Of a stretch of DNA of 64,000 nucleotides, positions 27,519-36,313 are shown in pieces (the stretch's first letter is position 1; each line of letters opens with the position of its first letter). The notes under the pieces were generated by a model. It ran no database searches, was not told where the DNA came from, and saw only the letters and a program-made list of their open reading frames with translations. Source of the DNA: CAYFWF01 sp964346815 (GTDB taxonomy: Bacteria > Acidobacteriota > Aminicenantia > Aminicenantales > Aminicenantaceae). Both the position numbers and the translations under genes were made by a program. The DNA lies in contig CAYFWF010000049.1 in the NCBI GenBank assembly GCA_964346815.1, positions 100,813-164,812 of the forward strand, written 5' to 3'.

Positions 27519-27594
27519 GGCTGCATCAGCAATCATTCAGAAAAATTAAAGCACGAATCGATTATCTTGAGAATATGATTTTACTGTTTTTTTC

Positions 27595-27623
27595 TTGAAT
27601 TTTATATAAAATTTTTTTATATA
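27595..27623 (+). promoter_or_regulatory. Sigma-70 promoter for the FadL-like gene
   Basis: TTGAAT (27595-27600), 17 bases, TATATA (27618-27623). The spacer is AT-rich. Transcription would start at about 27630, at the edge of the hairpin at 27634-27650. Confidence 0.6.
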
Positions 27624-27633
27624 TAACGGAACG

Positions 27634-27650
27634 CTGCGTTTATAACGCAG
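27634..27650 (+). promoter_or_regulatory. Hairpin at the presumed transcript start
   Basis: CTGCGTT, loop TAT, AACGCAG: a perfect 7-bp stem. Being 10 bases past the -10 element, it could be an operator or a 5'-end RNA stabiliser for the FadL-like transcript. Confidence 0.45.
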
Positions 27651-27687
27651 GGAATCATGTGCAGTAAATAGTCATTTAGGAGGTAAC

Positions 27688-29028
27688 ATGAAAAAAGTGT
27701 TATTAGCTGCAACTTTATTGTTATTCTGTATCCCATTGGGCTTTGCAACGATCATTACGAACACCAACCAAAGCACACATTACTTACGGCTGCTCGCCCG
27801 AAACGCATCCACAGACATCGATGCCGTGTACTATAATCCCGCAGGCTTGACCCAACTGGACGATGGCTTCCATATCGCTGTTCACAACCAAACCATCTGG
27901 CAGGAAAAAACCGTAGTCAACGCCTTCCCTTTTCTTAACCAATCAGAGTACATGGGCGAAGTGGATGTCCCGTTCTTCCCCTCTGTTTTTGTCGTCTATA
28001 AGAAAGAAAAGCTGGCCTTATCTTTCGGCTTTGGCCCGAATTCAGGAGGAGGCACGGCCGATTTTGCTTCTGGCCTGCCCTCGTTCACGGTCCCGATTTC
28101 TCAAATACCACCCCTTGTTACTTTCCTGGGAGTTCCGACATCGGGCTATCAAGCGGATGTGGCATTCAACGGCAAATCGGTCTACTATGGTTTTCAACTC
28201 AATGTGTCTTATGCCCTCAGCGATATGATCTCCGCTGCCGGCGGAGTTCGTTACATCTACGCGGAAAATACATATGAAGGACACATCAAGAATATCCTGA
28301 TCAATCCCCTGCATCCCCTGCTGAATCCAACCGGTGACTATATCTCCGCATCCCAGTTTTTTACTTTGATTGGACAGCCCTACTATGCCGCTTTGGTCTC
28401 GGATAAGATCGTGGATGCCAAACAAACCGCAACCGGTTTCACTCCGATAGTCGGCCTGTTTATCAAACCGGCCGAGGAGTTGAACATAGGGATCAGGTAT
28501 GAATTCAACACCAGCCTGGAATTCGAAAACGATACCACTCAGGATGATGTGGGACTGTTTCCGGACGGAGAAAAAACTCAGAACGATATTCCGGGCATCC
28601 TCTCTTTGGGCTTGGAATATTCTCTGATGCCTGAGCTGCGCGTGATGGTTTCCTATCATATGTTCTTTGACAAGAGTGCAGACTGGGAGGGACGGGAAGA
28701 CCTGGTGGATTCTAACTCCTATGATATCGGCATCGGTTTGGAATACGACCTTACCGACACTATTCTGATCAGCGGTGGATACCTCTACACCAAAGTCGGG
28801 TTGAGCGAAGATTATCTGAACGACCTCAGCTATGAACTCGACAGCAGTGCCTTCGGGTTTGGGGGCAGGATCGCAGTGACTCCAGAGTTGGATTTGGATC
28901 TTGGCGTTATTTACGTAAATTATCTGGATGACTCAAAGAATATTCTGTACCCTGATTTTGGAGTCTTTAATGAGACCTACAAGAAAACCTCTTATGCTTT
29001 CTCTGTGGGCTTAGGATACAGCTTCTAG
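27688..29028 (+). CDS. OmpP1/FadL/TodX-family outer membrane transporter
   Basis: A 446-residue protein with an excellent ribosome-binding site (TAGGAGGTAAC) and a signal peptide (MKKVLLAATLLLFCIPLGFA). The FadL-family N-terminal hatch motif is visible as DIDAVYYNPAGLTQLDDG, and the rest is a series of amphipathic strands ending SYAFSVGLGYSF with a terminal Phe, as outer-membrane barrels have. FadL-type channels pass long-chain fatty acids or other hydrophobic molecules across the outer membrane. An acyl-CoA synthetase is encoded at the left end of the window, though not next to it. The Asp-box protein gene follows after 44 bases, probably in one transcript. Confidence 0.9.
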   Translation: MKKVLLAATLLLFCIPLGFATIITNTNQSTHYLRLLARNASTDIDAVYYNPAGLTQLDDGFHIAVHNQTIWQEKTVVNAFPFLNQSEYMGEVDVPFFPSVFVVYKKEKLALSFGFGPNSGGGTADFASGLPSFTVPISQIPPLVTFLGVPTSGYQADVAFNGKSVYYGFQLNVSYALSDMISAAGGVRYIYAENTYEGHIKNILINPLHPLLNPTGDYISASQFFTLIGQPYYAALVSDKIVDAKQTATGFTPIVGLFIKPAEELNIGIRYEFNTSLEFENDTTQDDVGLFPDGEKTQNDIPGILSLGLEYSLMPELRVMVSYHMFFDKSADWEGREDLVDSNSYDIGIGLEYDLTDTILISGGYLYTKVGLSEDYLNDLSYELDSSAFGFGGRIAVTPELDLDLGVIYVNYLDDSKNILYPDFGVFNETYKKTSYAFSVGLGYSF

Positions 29029-29072
29029 TCCGACAACCCTGTATTTGACCGCTAATATTTAAGGAGGGCTCA

Positions 29073-32000
29073 ATGAGGGGATTTTCTATCAAAGCCTTAG
29101 CTTTAATCGGCATCTGTCTGCTTCTCATCAGTCAGACATCCTTCGCTCAGTTCGATCCCGACCTGTTTTCCGGTTTAAAAGCCAGAAGTATCGGTCCGGC
29201 GAACATGAGCGGAAGGATCGGAGCCATCGATGCCGTTGCGTTTGATCCGAACATTATCTATGTCGGGGCCGCCACAGGCGGATTATGGAAATCCGCAGAT
29301 GGAGGAATCACCTGGAATCCGATTATGGACGACCAGCCGGTCTCTTCGATCGGGGCTATAGCCATCAACCAGCATAATCCCAACATCGTCTGGATTGGAA
29401 CCGGAGAAGCCACTCCCCGGAACAGCGTCGGCGTGGGACGCGGCGTCTACCTCACCATCGATGGGGGGAAGACCTGGAAATTCTTAGGACTGGAAAAGAC
29501 CGAAAAGGTCAGCAAAATTCTGCTCGATCCCGACGATCCAGATGTGGCATATGTCGGAGCCCTCGGGACCACTTGGGGCGAAAATCCGGAGCGGGGTGTC
29601 TTCAAAACCGTCGACGGCGGCGAGACGTGGGAAAAGATCCTCTATGTGGATGCAAAAACAGGGGTCGCCGACATGGCCATGGCCCCTGGCAATCCCAATA
29701 AGATCCTCGCAGCCATGTGGGAGCACCGCCGCTGGCCCTGGTTTTTCAAATCAGGCGGTCCGGGAAGCGGCCTTTACATCACGGAAAATGGAGGAAAAGA
29801 CTGGAAGAAACTCTCAGATGAGGACGGGCTTCCCGAAGGAGAATTGGGCCGCATAGGAGTGGCCTTTTCCACCAACAAATCCAATATCGTCTACGCTCTG
29901 GTCGAGGCCACCAAGAACGCTCTTTACCGTTCGACCGACGGCGGGCTCACCTGGAATATGGTCAATGATGAGTCCAACGTCAACAGCCGTCCCTTTTATT
30001 ACTGCCGTCTTTGGGTTAACCCGGTGAATGAAAACATCGTTTACATCCTGCACAGCCAGATTTTAGTCAGCGAGGATGGAGGAAAAAGTTTTGAGCGTCT
30101 GGCCTCTTTCATGCAGTCCCATTCTGACTATCACGCCCTCTGGGCGCATCCCAACGGCGAGATGCTGGTTGTCGGAAACGACGGCGGTGTGGTGATCAGC
30201 TATAACCGCGGACAGAGCTGGCGGTTCGTGACCAATCTTCCTTTGGGCCAATTCTATCATGTAAGCTTCGATACACAGACTCCCTACAATGTATACGGCG
30301 GCCTTCAGGATAACGGATCCTGGATGGGCCCAGGCTATGTGCTGAAGGAACGTGCTATCTACAGTTATCTGTGGAAAACCGTCGGCGGGGGCGACGGGTT
30401 CGACACCGAACCGAATCCCGAAGTCCCTGGTGCCGGATACGGCATGTCTCAAGGAGGAAATCTGTACTACTTCGATACAAACCTCGGCACCAGCCGGAGC
30501 ATCGTTCCCACAGTATCCGATGTCGAACACCGCCACAACTGGAATGCCGGATTTGCAGTGGACCCTTTCCATCCGGCGACGATTTATCTTGGAAGCCAAT
30601 TCGTGCACCGCAGTCCGGATAAGGGCCAAACCTGGGAGATTATTAGCCCGGACTTGACCACGAACGATCCAGAAAAACAAAGACAAGCCGAAAGCGGCGG
30701 TTTGACTTTGGATGTGACCAACGCAGAAAATCACTGCTCGATTCTCTGTATCGCTCCCAGTCCGGTGCAGGAAGGTGTGATCTGGGTGGGAACCGACGAT
30801 GGAAATGTGCAGCTCACAAAAGACAGCGGCACAACCTGGGAGCTGGTCTCCAAAGAGCTGACTTCAGGTAAAAAGGGAATGGTCCCTCCTGCGACTTGGG
30901 TTCCTCATGTGGAGGCTTCTAAATTCGATGCAGCCACTGCTTATGTGGTGTTCGATGACCACCGGCGTGCCAATTGGACCACTTATGTCTATGTCACCCA
31001 TGATTTCGGGAAATCCTGGAAAAGCCTGGCCACCCCAGAGATCGATGGATTCGTTCATGTGATCGAAGAAGATCTCCTCAATAAAAACCTGCTCTTTCTG
31101 GGAACAGAATTCGGCCTCTTCGTAAGTTTTAACGGCGGCCAAAACTGGATGAAATGGACCCATGGAATTCCGACCGTTCCTGTGAGAGATATCGCTGTTC
31201 ATCCCGGTGAGAACGACCTGATCGTCGGGACACACGGCCGGGCCATTTATATCATCGACGATATCTCGCCATTAAGGGAATTCTCCGCTGAAATCATAAA
31301 AAAGAAGATCTATCTCTTCAATGTGCCCCAGGCCTATCAGTTCCAGCAGGGAAGGCTGAGTTCTTACCAAAGCCCCGGGGACACAGAATTCATCGGTGAA
31401 AACAAAACCACAGGAGCTGCGATCACCTACTACCTCACTCCCAGCGAGCAAAAAGAAAAAGAGAAGGACGAACAAGAAATGGATGAGAGGCGGCAGCAGA
31501 TGATGGAACGGATGAGGCAGAGGGGAGGCTCGAGGTTTCGCGGAATGGGCATGATGAACGCCGGCTCTTCACGGGTGCAAATCACCATCGAGGACAGCAG
31601 CGGGAAAATGATCAGCCGTCTAAGCAGCACCGAAAACAAGGGCATCAATCGCGTATACTGGAATTTCATGGAGCAGACAGAGGAAGATGACTCCTCTGCA
31701 AGACGGTCCTCCTTTTTCAGATTCGGCGGAGGCCTGACAGCACTGCCTGGAGAATACATGGTGAAGATCAAATATGACGGTGAAGAAGTCAGCCAAAAGC
31801 TTGCGGTGGAGTTTGATCCCCGGATCGATGTGGACAGGAATGTTCTCAAAGCAAATTACGATGCAGGAAAGGAAGCCCAAAAACTATCCGATGCCATCAA
31901 TACAGCCAGCCGTCAAATCGACGAGACAAGGAACACCCTCCAAACCATCCTGGGCCATGTCAGAGAAAATAAAGACCTCATGAAAGCGGCGCGCGGTCTT

Positions 32001-32321
32001 GACAAAAAGCTGGAAGACCTGGCTGAAACCCTGAATCCCACTCCTCCCAAACAGGGAATCGCTGACCGGTCAGCCGGATTGAGGATGCAGGTCATGAGAG
32101 CTGTAAGAGGTATAACACGGGCTGGATACGAACCGATCAGCGAGGCGGCCAGAGTGCTGTATGAGAAGGCTGTACCCGCGGTAGAAGAATTTTTACAGAA
32201 AGTAAATGCTGTCTTTGAGACGGATGTCGAAAACTTCAAAAAAAAGCTGAAGGAGTCCGATTTTTCCTTATTCAAACCGTTCAAGCCGATAAAAATAGAG
32301 GATCAATCAGAATCGATTTGA
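29073..32321 (+). CDS. Large secreted Asp-box (BNR/VPS10-like) beta-propeller protein
   Basis: A 1082-residue exported protein; AAGGAGGGC precedes the ATG and a signal peptide ends near SQTSFAQ. About ten Asp-box repeats of the form S-x-D-G-G-x-T-W are seen (SADGGITW, TIDGGKTW, TVDGGETW, STDGGLTW, SEDGGKSF, SPDKGQTW and others), forming one or two propellers over residues 30-740. A basic, Met-rich low-complexity segment follows near 800-830 (MMERMRQRGG), then a beta domain and a C-terminal coiled coil with ALRGI-like helices from about 930 to 1060. Such proteins are often called sortilin- or xyloglucanase-like glycosyl hydrolases, but no catalytic residues are evident. Its partner in the transcript is the FadL-like porin. 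Confidence 0.85.
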   Translation: MRGFSIKALALIGICLLLISQTSFAQFDPDLFSGLKARSIGPANMSGRIGAIDAVAFDPNIIYVGAATGGLWKSADGGITWNPIMDDQPVSSIGAIAINQHNPNIVWIGTGEATPRNSVGVGRGVYLTIDGGKTWKFLGLEKTEKVSKILLDPDDPDVAYVGALGTTWGENPERGVFKTVDGGETWEKILYVDAKTGVADMAMAPGNPNKILAAMWEHRRWPWFFKSGGPGSGLYITENGGKDWKKLSDEDGLPEGELGRIGVAFSTNKSNIVYALVEATKNALYRSTDGGLTWNMVNDESNVNSRPFYYCRLWVNPVNENIVYILHSQILVSEDGGKSFERLASFMQSHSDYHALWAHPNGEMLVVGNDGGVVISYNRGQSWRFVTNLPLGQFYHVSFDTQTPYNVYGGLQDNGSWMGPGYVLKERAIYSYLWKTVGGGDGFDTEPNPEVPGAGYGMSQGGNLYYFDTNLGTSRSIVPTVSDVEHRHNWNAGFAVDPFHPATIYLGSQFVHRSPDKGQTWEIISPDLTTNDPEKQRQAESGGLTLDVTNAENHCSILCIAPSPVQEGVIWVGTDDGNVQLTKDSGTTWELVSKELTSGKKGMVPPATWVPHVEASKFDAATAYVVFDDHRRANWTTYVYVTHDFGKSWKSLATPEIDGFVHVIEEDLLNKNLLFLGTEFGLFVSFNGGQNWMKWTHGIPTVPVRDIAVHPGENDLIVGTHGRAIYIIDDISPLREFSAEIIKKKIYLFNVPQAYQFQQGRLSSYQSPGDTEFIGENKTTGAAITYYLTPSEQKEKEKDEQEMDERRQQMMERMRQRGGSRFRGMGMMNAGSSRVQITIEDSSGKMISRLSSTENKGINRVYWNFMEQTEEDDSSARRSSFFRFGGGLTALPGEYMVKIKYDGEEVSQKLAVEFDPRIDVDRNVLKANYDAGKEAQKLSDAINTASRQIDETRNTLQTILGHVRENKDLMKAARGLDKKLEDLAETLNPTPPKQGIADRSAGLRMQVMRAVRGITRAGYEPISEAARVLYEKAVPAVEEFLQKVNAVFETDVENFKKKLKESDFSLFKPFKPIKIEDQSESI

Positions 32322-32693
32322 TTAATCCAGCTTTTTTAGGCCAGGATCGATTACAGAAGTCTTAGCCCTAGTGGTTATGTATTTCAACAGCGCTTCTGTT
32401 TCGGATGCAGCGTCGATAAAGCTGCGGCTGTTCGAGCATTTAACCGCGTATTTTTTTCCGTCTTTATTGACGAATATTTCGACTTTGTTGATCCCTGTCT
32501 CATAGTACATCTTGAGCCGATGGTTGATAGCGCTCTCTTCAGTCATGGCAGAGGGAATCCACTCTTTCAAGTTCTCGCCCAAATTCAACATGGCCTTCCA
32601 GAAAGTCTCCCCCTGAGCGTATTTGGAAAGGTCCTCATTCAGGGCGACGCAGGTGTTTTTATGGAGGATGCTCCAGAAGACAAATTTTTTCAC
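32322..32693 (-). CDS. Hypothetical protein, 123 aa
   Basis: A small soluble protein starting with GTG at 32693, after AGCGAGGAGATGAC, which is a good ribosome-binding site. No signal peptide. The N-terminal half is helical; the C-terminal half has a beta stretch (KVEIFVNKDGKKYAVKC) and a helix. I recognise no family. Its stop codon (TTA complement, 32322-32324) starts one base after the stop of the convergent Asp-box gene. Confidence 0.6.
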   Translation of the reverse strand: MKKFVFWSILHKNTCVALNEDLSKYAQGETFWKAMLNLGENLKEWIPSAMTEESAINHRLKMYYETGINKVEIFVNKDGKKYAVKCSNSRSFIDAASETEALLKYITTRAKTSVIDPGLKKLD

Positions 32694-33191
32694 GTCATCT
32701 CCTCGCTCTTTCTGACACGCTGAAAGCTCTCATCGATCCTTGCCGTGATTCAGCGGAACCACATATCTTAACCTAAGTTGCGGTTCTCTTCAACGCTGCT
32801 GCCGGCAAAGCAATCATTACCAGAACCGTGATCAAAGAATAAGCCACCCTCCTATGGATTTTCCCCACTGAGGCATTTTGTCATTGCGAACCAGCCTTGG
32901 TGGTGAAGCAATCTCATATTATAGGATTGCTTCAGCCCTTTGGGCTTCGCAATGACAAGAAGAGATTGCCATGAATCTCCTGGCCTCGCAACAGGGAATT
33001 GCTTCATTACATTCGCAATGACAAGATGGTCATTCTTTGCTCCCGATGAAAAGTAAGTTCCAGTCAGGACTTCATATCCTGTCTTAAGCAACAAAAGAGG
33101 GAAAGGATGTGTTTATAAATAGTGGCCGGAAGCATAGTGGCCAGGTTATTTGAAAAGATCGGTTACCTGTAATATAATTGGAGGTAAAAAA
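32694..33191. other. Repeat-containing intergenic region before cassette A
   Basis: About 500 bases. It holds the compound palindromic repeat at 32880-33024 and, near 33120-33145, a direct repeat of ATAGTGGCC. The open frames across it are made by the repeats. The promoter for the GWxTD-TPR gene must lie in its right-hand part; I cannot place it. Confidence 0.5.
32880..33024. repeat. Dispersed palindromic repeat, compound copy C
   Basis: It begins with GTCATTGCGAACCAGCCTTG and turns back with CTTCGCAATGAC at about 32945-32956, forming a long hairpin. A second unit follows (AGAGATTGCC ... ATTCGCAATGAC, ending at 33024). This is the largest copy of the family seen at 2890, 8294 and 63510. Confidence 0.75.
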
Positions 33192-35267
33192 ATGATGAGA
33201 AAAAAGCTCTTTCTGTATCTAACCCTCTATCTGTTTTTCCTCTCTCTGTTCTCCTTTGCCGGACAGAAAGCAAAATCGCCCAAAGACCTGAGTCCTACCT
33301 ACAGAAAATGGTTGGAAGAAGAGGTCGTCTACATCATTACTCCCAAAGAAAAAGAAGTCTTCCTCCAACTGGAAACCGACAGGGAACGGAACCTGTTTAT
33401 GGAAGCCTTCTGGAAGCACAGAGATCCCAATCCTTCCACTCCTGAAAACGAATTCAAGGATGAGCATTACAGGAGAATACAATATGCCAATCACAACTTC
33501 GGCAAGGAAGGCCCGGGAGCAGGATGGAGATCGGCGCGCGGTCGGATTTATATCCTTCTCGGACAGCCCGGGTACATTGAAAGGTTCACCAACTATGCCG
33601 AGGTTTACCCCACCATTATCTGGTCTTACAGTGCCCGGCCAGAATTGGGTCTTCTCCAGGCTTTTAATGTCGTTTTTTTCAAAAGAGGGGGATTAGGGGA
33701 ATACGAGCTCTATTCTCCCATACGTTTCGGCCCCCACCACCTGTTGGTCCATTATAAAGGAGATCCCGCTGACTATATGGCGGCTTATCGAGAGCTCTTC
33801 GATGTCAGTCCCACCCTGGCCTACACATCCTTAACCCTGCTTCAAGGCGAAAGAACCTATGCCACTTCTCCATCCATCGCATCTGAAATCCTTCTCAATG
33901 CCACCATTCCCGCTGTCCCCCAAAGACAAGTCGAGGACGCCTGGGCAGATAAACTGCTGGCGTATAAAGATATCGTGGAGGTCGAATATTCTGTCAATTA
34001 TATCGACAACGACTCCTTTGTCAGAGTTATTCAGGACGATTCAGGGATTCATTTTGTCCACTATCTCATCGAGCCCAACCGGCTGACTTTCGAGCAGTAT
34101 GGGAATCGCTTCCTCAGCAATCTTGAAATCAACGCCAATGTGAGCGATCTGGACGGGACTACTGTTTATCAATACGAGCGAACCGTTCCTATCGAGTTCA
34201 ATCAAGACCAGATGGATAAAATCAGAAATAAGCTGTTCAGCTTTCAGGATATGTTTCCCCTGATCGAAGGAAATTATAAGCTGAATGTGCTCCTGAAGAA
34301 CAAAGTCTCGAAAGAATTCACTTCTGTCGAAGCAGATATCTCGATTCCTGAATCTTCGAACGGCCTGCGGATGACTCCGCTCATACTCGCCAACAAGGCC
34401 CTGAGCGACTCAAAATACAAAGGAAAAAGCAAGCCCTTCCTTATAGAAGACATCCAGCTCATCCCTTCTCCCCGGAATGATTTCACCCAGCAAGACCATT
34501 TGTATCTTTATCTTCAGATTCAGGGTTTGACAGAGGAGATCAAGGAAACCGGGTCCCTCGAATTCACCATCTCCACCGGAGATAAGATCGTTCGATCGAT
34601 TCGCAAAGATATCAAAGAATATCCCGATGCACCCGATTTCTTCGAGGATATTTCTCTTTCTGGCCTCGAGACGGGCTATTATGAAATAAAAGCTGCTCTC
34701 TTCGAGAAAGACCGGCAGCAGGAGACCCTGTATGAAGAGGCCGACTTTTATATCAGCTATGCTGCCTCTCTCCCCAGACCCTGGCTTCTCTCGCTTCCCG
34801 TGTCCTCCCCAGAAGACCCGATTTACCAGAATATCCTGGGAAATCAGTATATGAACAAAAAAAATCACTTCAAAGCCAGGCAACTACTCGAGGATGCTTA
34901 CCGCAGAAATCCCGAATCGGTCAAATTTGCCCTGGATTTCAGCATGAACCTTTACCACTTGAAAGAATATCAAAAGGTCAAGGAAATTGTACGCCCCTTC
35001 CTCGACCGACCAGAAAGACACGAATTCTATGCCATATTGGCACAATCCTGCCAGGCACTCGGTGAACTGGCTGAGGCCATTTCCTATTACAAAAGCTACC
35101 TGGCTTACTTCGGTACCAATATCCAGATCCTTAACTCCATCGGAGACTGTTATCTTCGACTGGGAAACAAAGAAGAAGCCCTGACTGCCTGGCAAAGATC
35201 CTTGGAGCTCAATCCAAACCAGGGCGAACTCAAAGAAAAAGTGGAATCTCTGAAAGATAAAAATTAA
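33192..35267 (+). CDS. GWxTD-domain protein with C-terminal TPRs
   Basis: A 691-residue protein. The ATG at 33192 is chosen because it follows GGAGG by seven bases and opens a signal peptide (MMRKKLFLYLTLYLFFLSLF). Residues about 30-190 match the GWxTD domain: KEKEVFLQLETDRERNLFME and FWKHRDPNPSTPENEF, then GWRSARGRIYILLGQP at 111-126. The motif's Trp is kept but Thr-Asp is replaced by Ser-Ala. The middle 350 residues are beta-rich and of unknown fold. Residues about 555-690 form TPR repeats (RQLLEDAYRRNPESVKFALD, AISYYKSYLAYF). GWxTD proteins have no established role. It starts cassette A and is followed by a CPR-TPR gene after 66 bases. Confidence 0.88.
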   Translation: MMRKKLFLYLTLYLFFLSLFSFAGQKAKSPKDLSPTYRKWLEEEVVYIITPKEKEVFLQLETDRERNLFMEAFWKHRDPNPSTPENEFKDEHYRRIQYANHNFGKEGPGAGWRSARGRIYILLGQPGYIERFTNYAEVYPTIIWSYSARPELGLLQAFNVVFFKRGGLGEYELYSPIRFGPHHLLVHYKGDPADYMAAYRELFDVSPTLAYTSLTLLQGERTYATSPSIASEILLNATIPAVPQRQVEDAWADKLLAYKDIVEVEYSVNYIDNDSFVRVIQDDSGIHFVHYLIEPNRLTFEQYGNRFLSNLEINANVSDLDGTTVYQYERTVPIEFNQDQMDKIRNKLFSFQDMFPLIEGNYKLNVLLKNKVSKEFTSVEADISIPESSNGLRMTPLILANKALSDSKYKGKSKPFLIEDIQLIPSPRNDFTQQDHLYLYLQIQGLTEEIKETGSLEFTISTGDKIVRSIRKDIKEYPDAPDFFEDISLSGLETGYYEIKAALFEKDRQQETLYEEADFYISYAASLPRPWLLSLPVSSPEDPIYQNILGNQYMNKKNHFKARQLLEDAYRRNPESVKFALDFSMNLYHLKEYQKVKEIVRPFLDRPERHEFYAILAQSCQALGELAEAISYYKSYLAYFGTNIQILNSIGDCYLRLGNKEEALTAWQRSLELNPNQGELKEKVESLKDKN

Positions 35268-35333
35268 TAAATTGCATATAATAAATCTTGGATCAAAATC
35301 ACTCACAATCAAAGGATGTGACAGGAGGTCACC

Positions 35334-36308
35334 ATGAAGGGAAAAATCCTTTTGAGATTTTCTCTCATACTTGTTTTCACATTTCTGATGCTCCATTATG
35401 CTCTGGCTCAAGCTGGAAGAGGCACGGCCCGGGTCGCTGGAACCGTCACCGATGAAGATGGGAATCCCATCCCCTCTGCCAAAATTGTCATGGAGTTGAT
35501 GGGCCAGGAAGCGGTCACCCGGGATACAAAGACCAATAGAAAAGGAGAATGGTCCCTGATTGGTCTCGGCTCAGGAAACTGGCGAATCATGGCTTCTGCG
35601 GAAGGTTTTATTCCTTCAGAGACGACTGCGTTTGTCAGCCAGATCGCCCATAATCCAAAAATAGTCCTGACTTTGAAAAAAATTTCCGAAGCAGACATAT
35701 CTGGTGTCCAATCTGCCGATCTAAGCCTCATCCAACAGGCGAATGATCTGTTCAACGAGAGAAAATACGATGAGGCCCTCTCTCTGCTCCAGGAATTTCT
35801 CACCAACAATCCCACCGCCTACCCCACTCACATCAACATCGGGGACTGCTACAAGGAGATGGGAGAATATGAAAAGGCGGAAGAACAATACAATCTTGCC
35901 CTGGAAGCAGCTAAGACCGATGAAAAGATAGGCGGGGAAATGACCGCCAAAGCCATGGCCGGCATCGGCGATATCTATCTGAGAAAGGGAGAATTTGAAA
36001 ACGCCCAGAGTTACTTCGAACAATCCATCGAACTGCTTCCCGATAATGAAATTTTAGCCTATAACGTGGGGGAAATCTATTTTGCCAATCAGAAGCTGGA
36101 TGATGCTATCCGGTACTATGGTATAGCCATCCAGATCAAACCCGACTGGGGAGATCCTTATTACAGACGCGGGCTTGTTTATGTGAGCAAAACAGACTAT
36201 CAGAGTGCAAGAGAAGATTTTCAAAAATTCCTGGAAGTCGATCCCAATTCCGAACTTGCACCGACTGTCAAGAATATGCTGGAATATCTGGAGACGATCA
36301 AAGAATAG
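35334..36308 (+). CDS. Exported CPR-domain plus TPR protein
   Basis: A 324-residue protein with GACAGGAGGTCACC before its ATG and a signal peptide (MKGKILLRFSLILVFTFLML). Residues about 30-115 are a carboxypeptidase-regulatory-like beta-sandwich (VAGTVTDEDGNPIPSAKIVM). Residues about 125-320 are four or five TPR repeats (ANDLFNERKYDEALSLLQEF and similar). The same architecture occurs at 47893-48777. CPR sandwiches are also the N-domain of the Oar-like receptors nearby, so these may be periplasmic adapters for them; this is inference. It follows the GWxTD-TPR gene and converges on the sulfatase-TPR gene with only five bases between the stops. Confidence 0.87.
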   Translation: MKGKILLRFSLILVFTFLMLHYALAQAGRGTARVAGTVTDEDGNPIPSAKIVMELMGQEAVTRDTKTNRKGEWSLIGLGSGNWRIMASAEGFIPSETTAFVSQIAHNPKIVLTLKKISEADISGVQSADLSLIQQANDLFNERKYDEALSLLQEFLTNNPTAYPTHINIGDCYKEMGEYEKAEEQYNLALEAAKTDEKIGGEMTAKAMAGIGDIYLRKGEFENAQSYFEQSIELLPDNEILAYNVGEIYFANQKLDDAIRYYGIAIQIKPDWGDPYYRRGLVYVSKTDYQSAREDFQKFLEVDPNSELAPTVKNMLEYLETIKE

Positions 36309-36313
36309 ATCCG

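Noticed and set aside
32852..33094. 80-codon minus-strand open frame
   Set aside because: It is made by the palindromic repeat and has no family resemblance.
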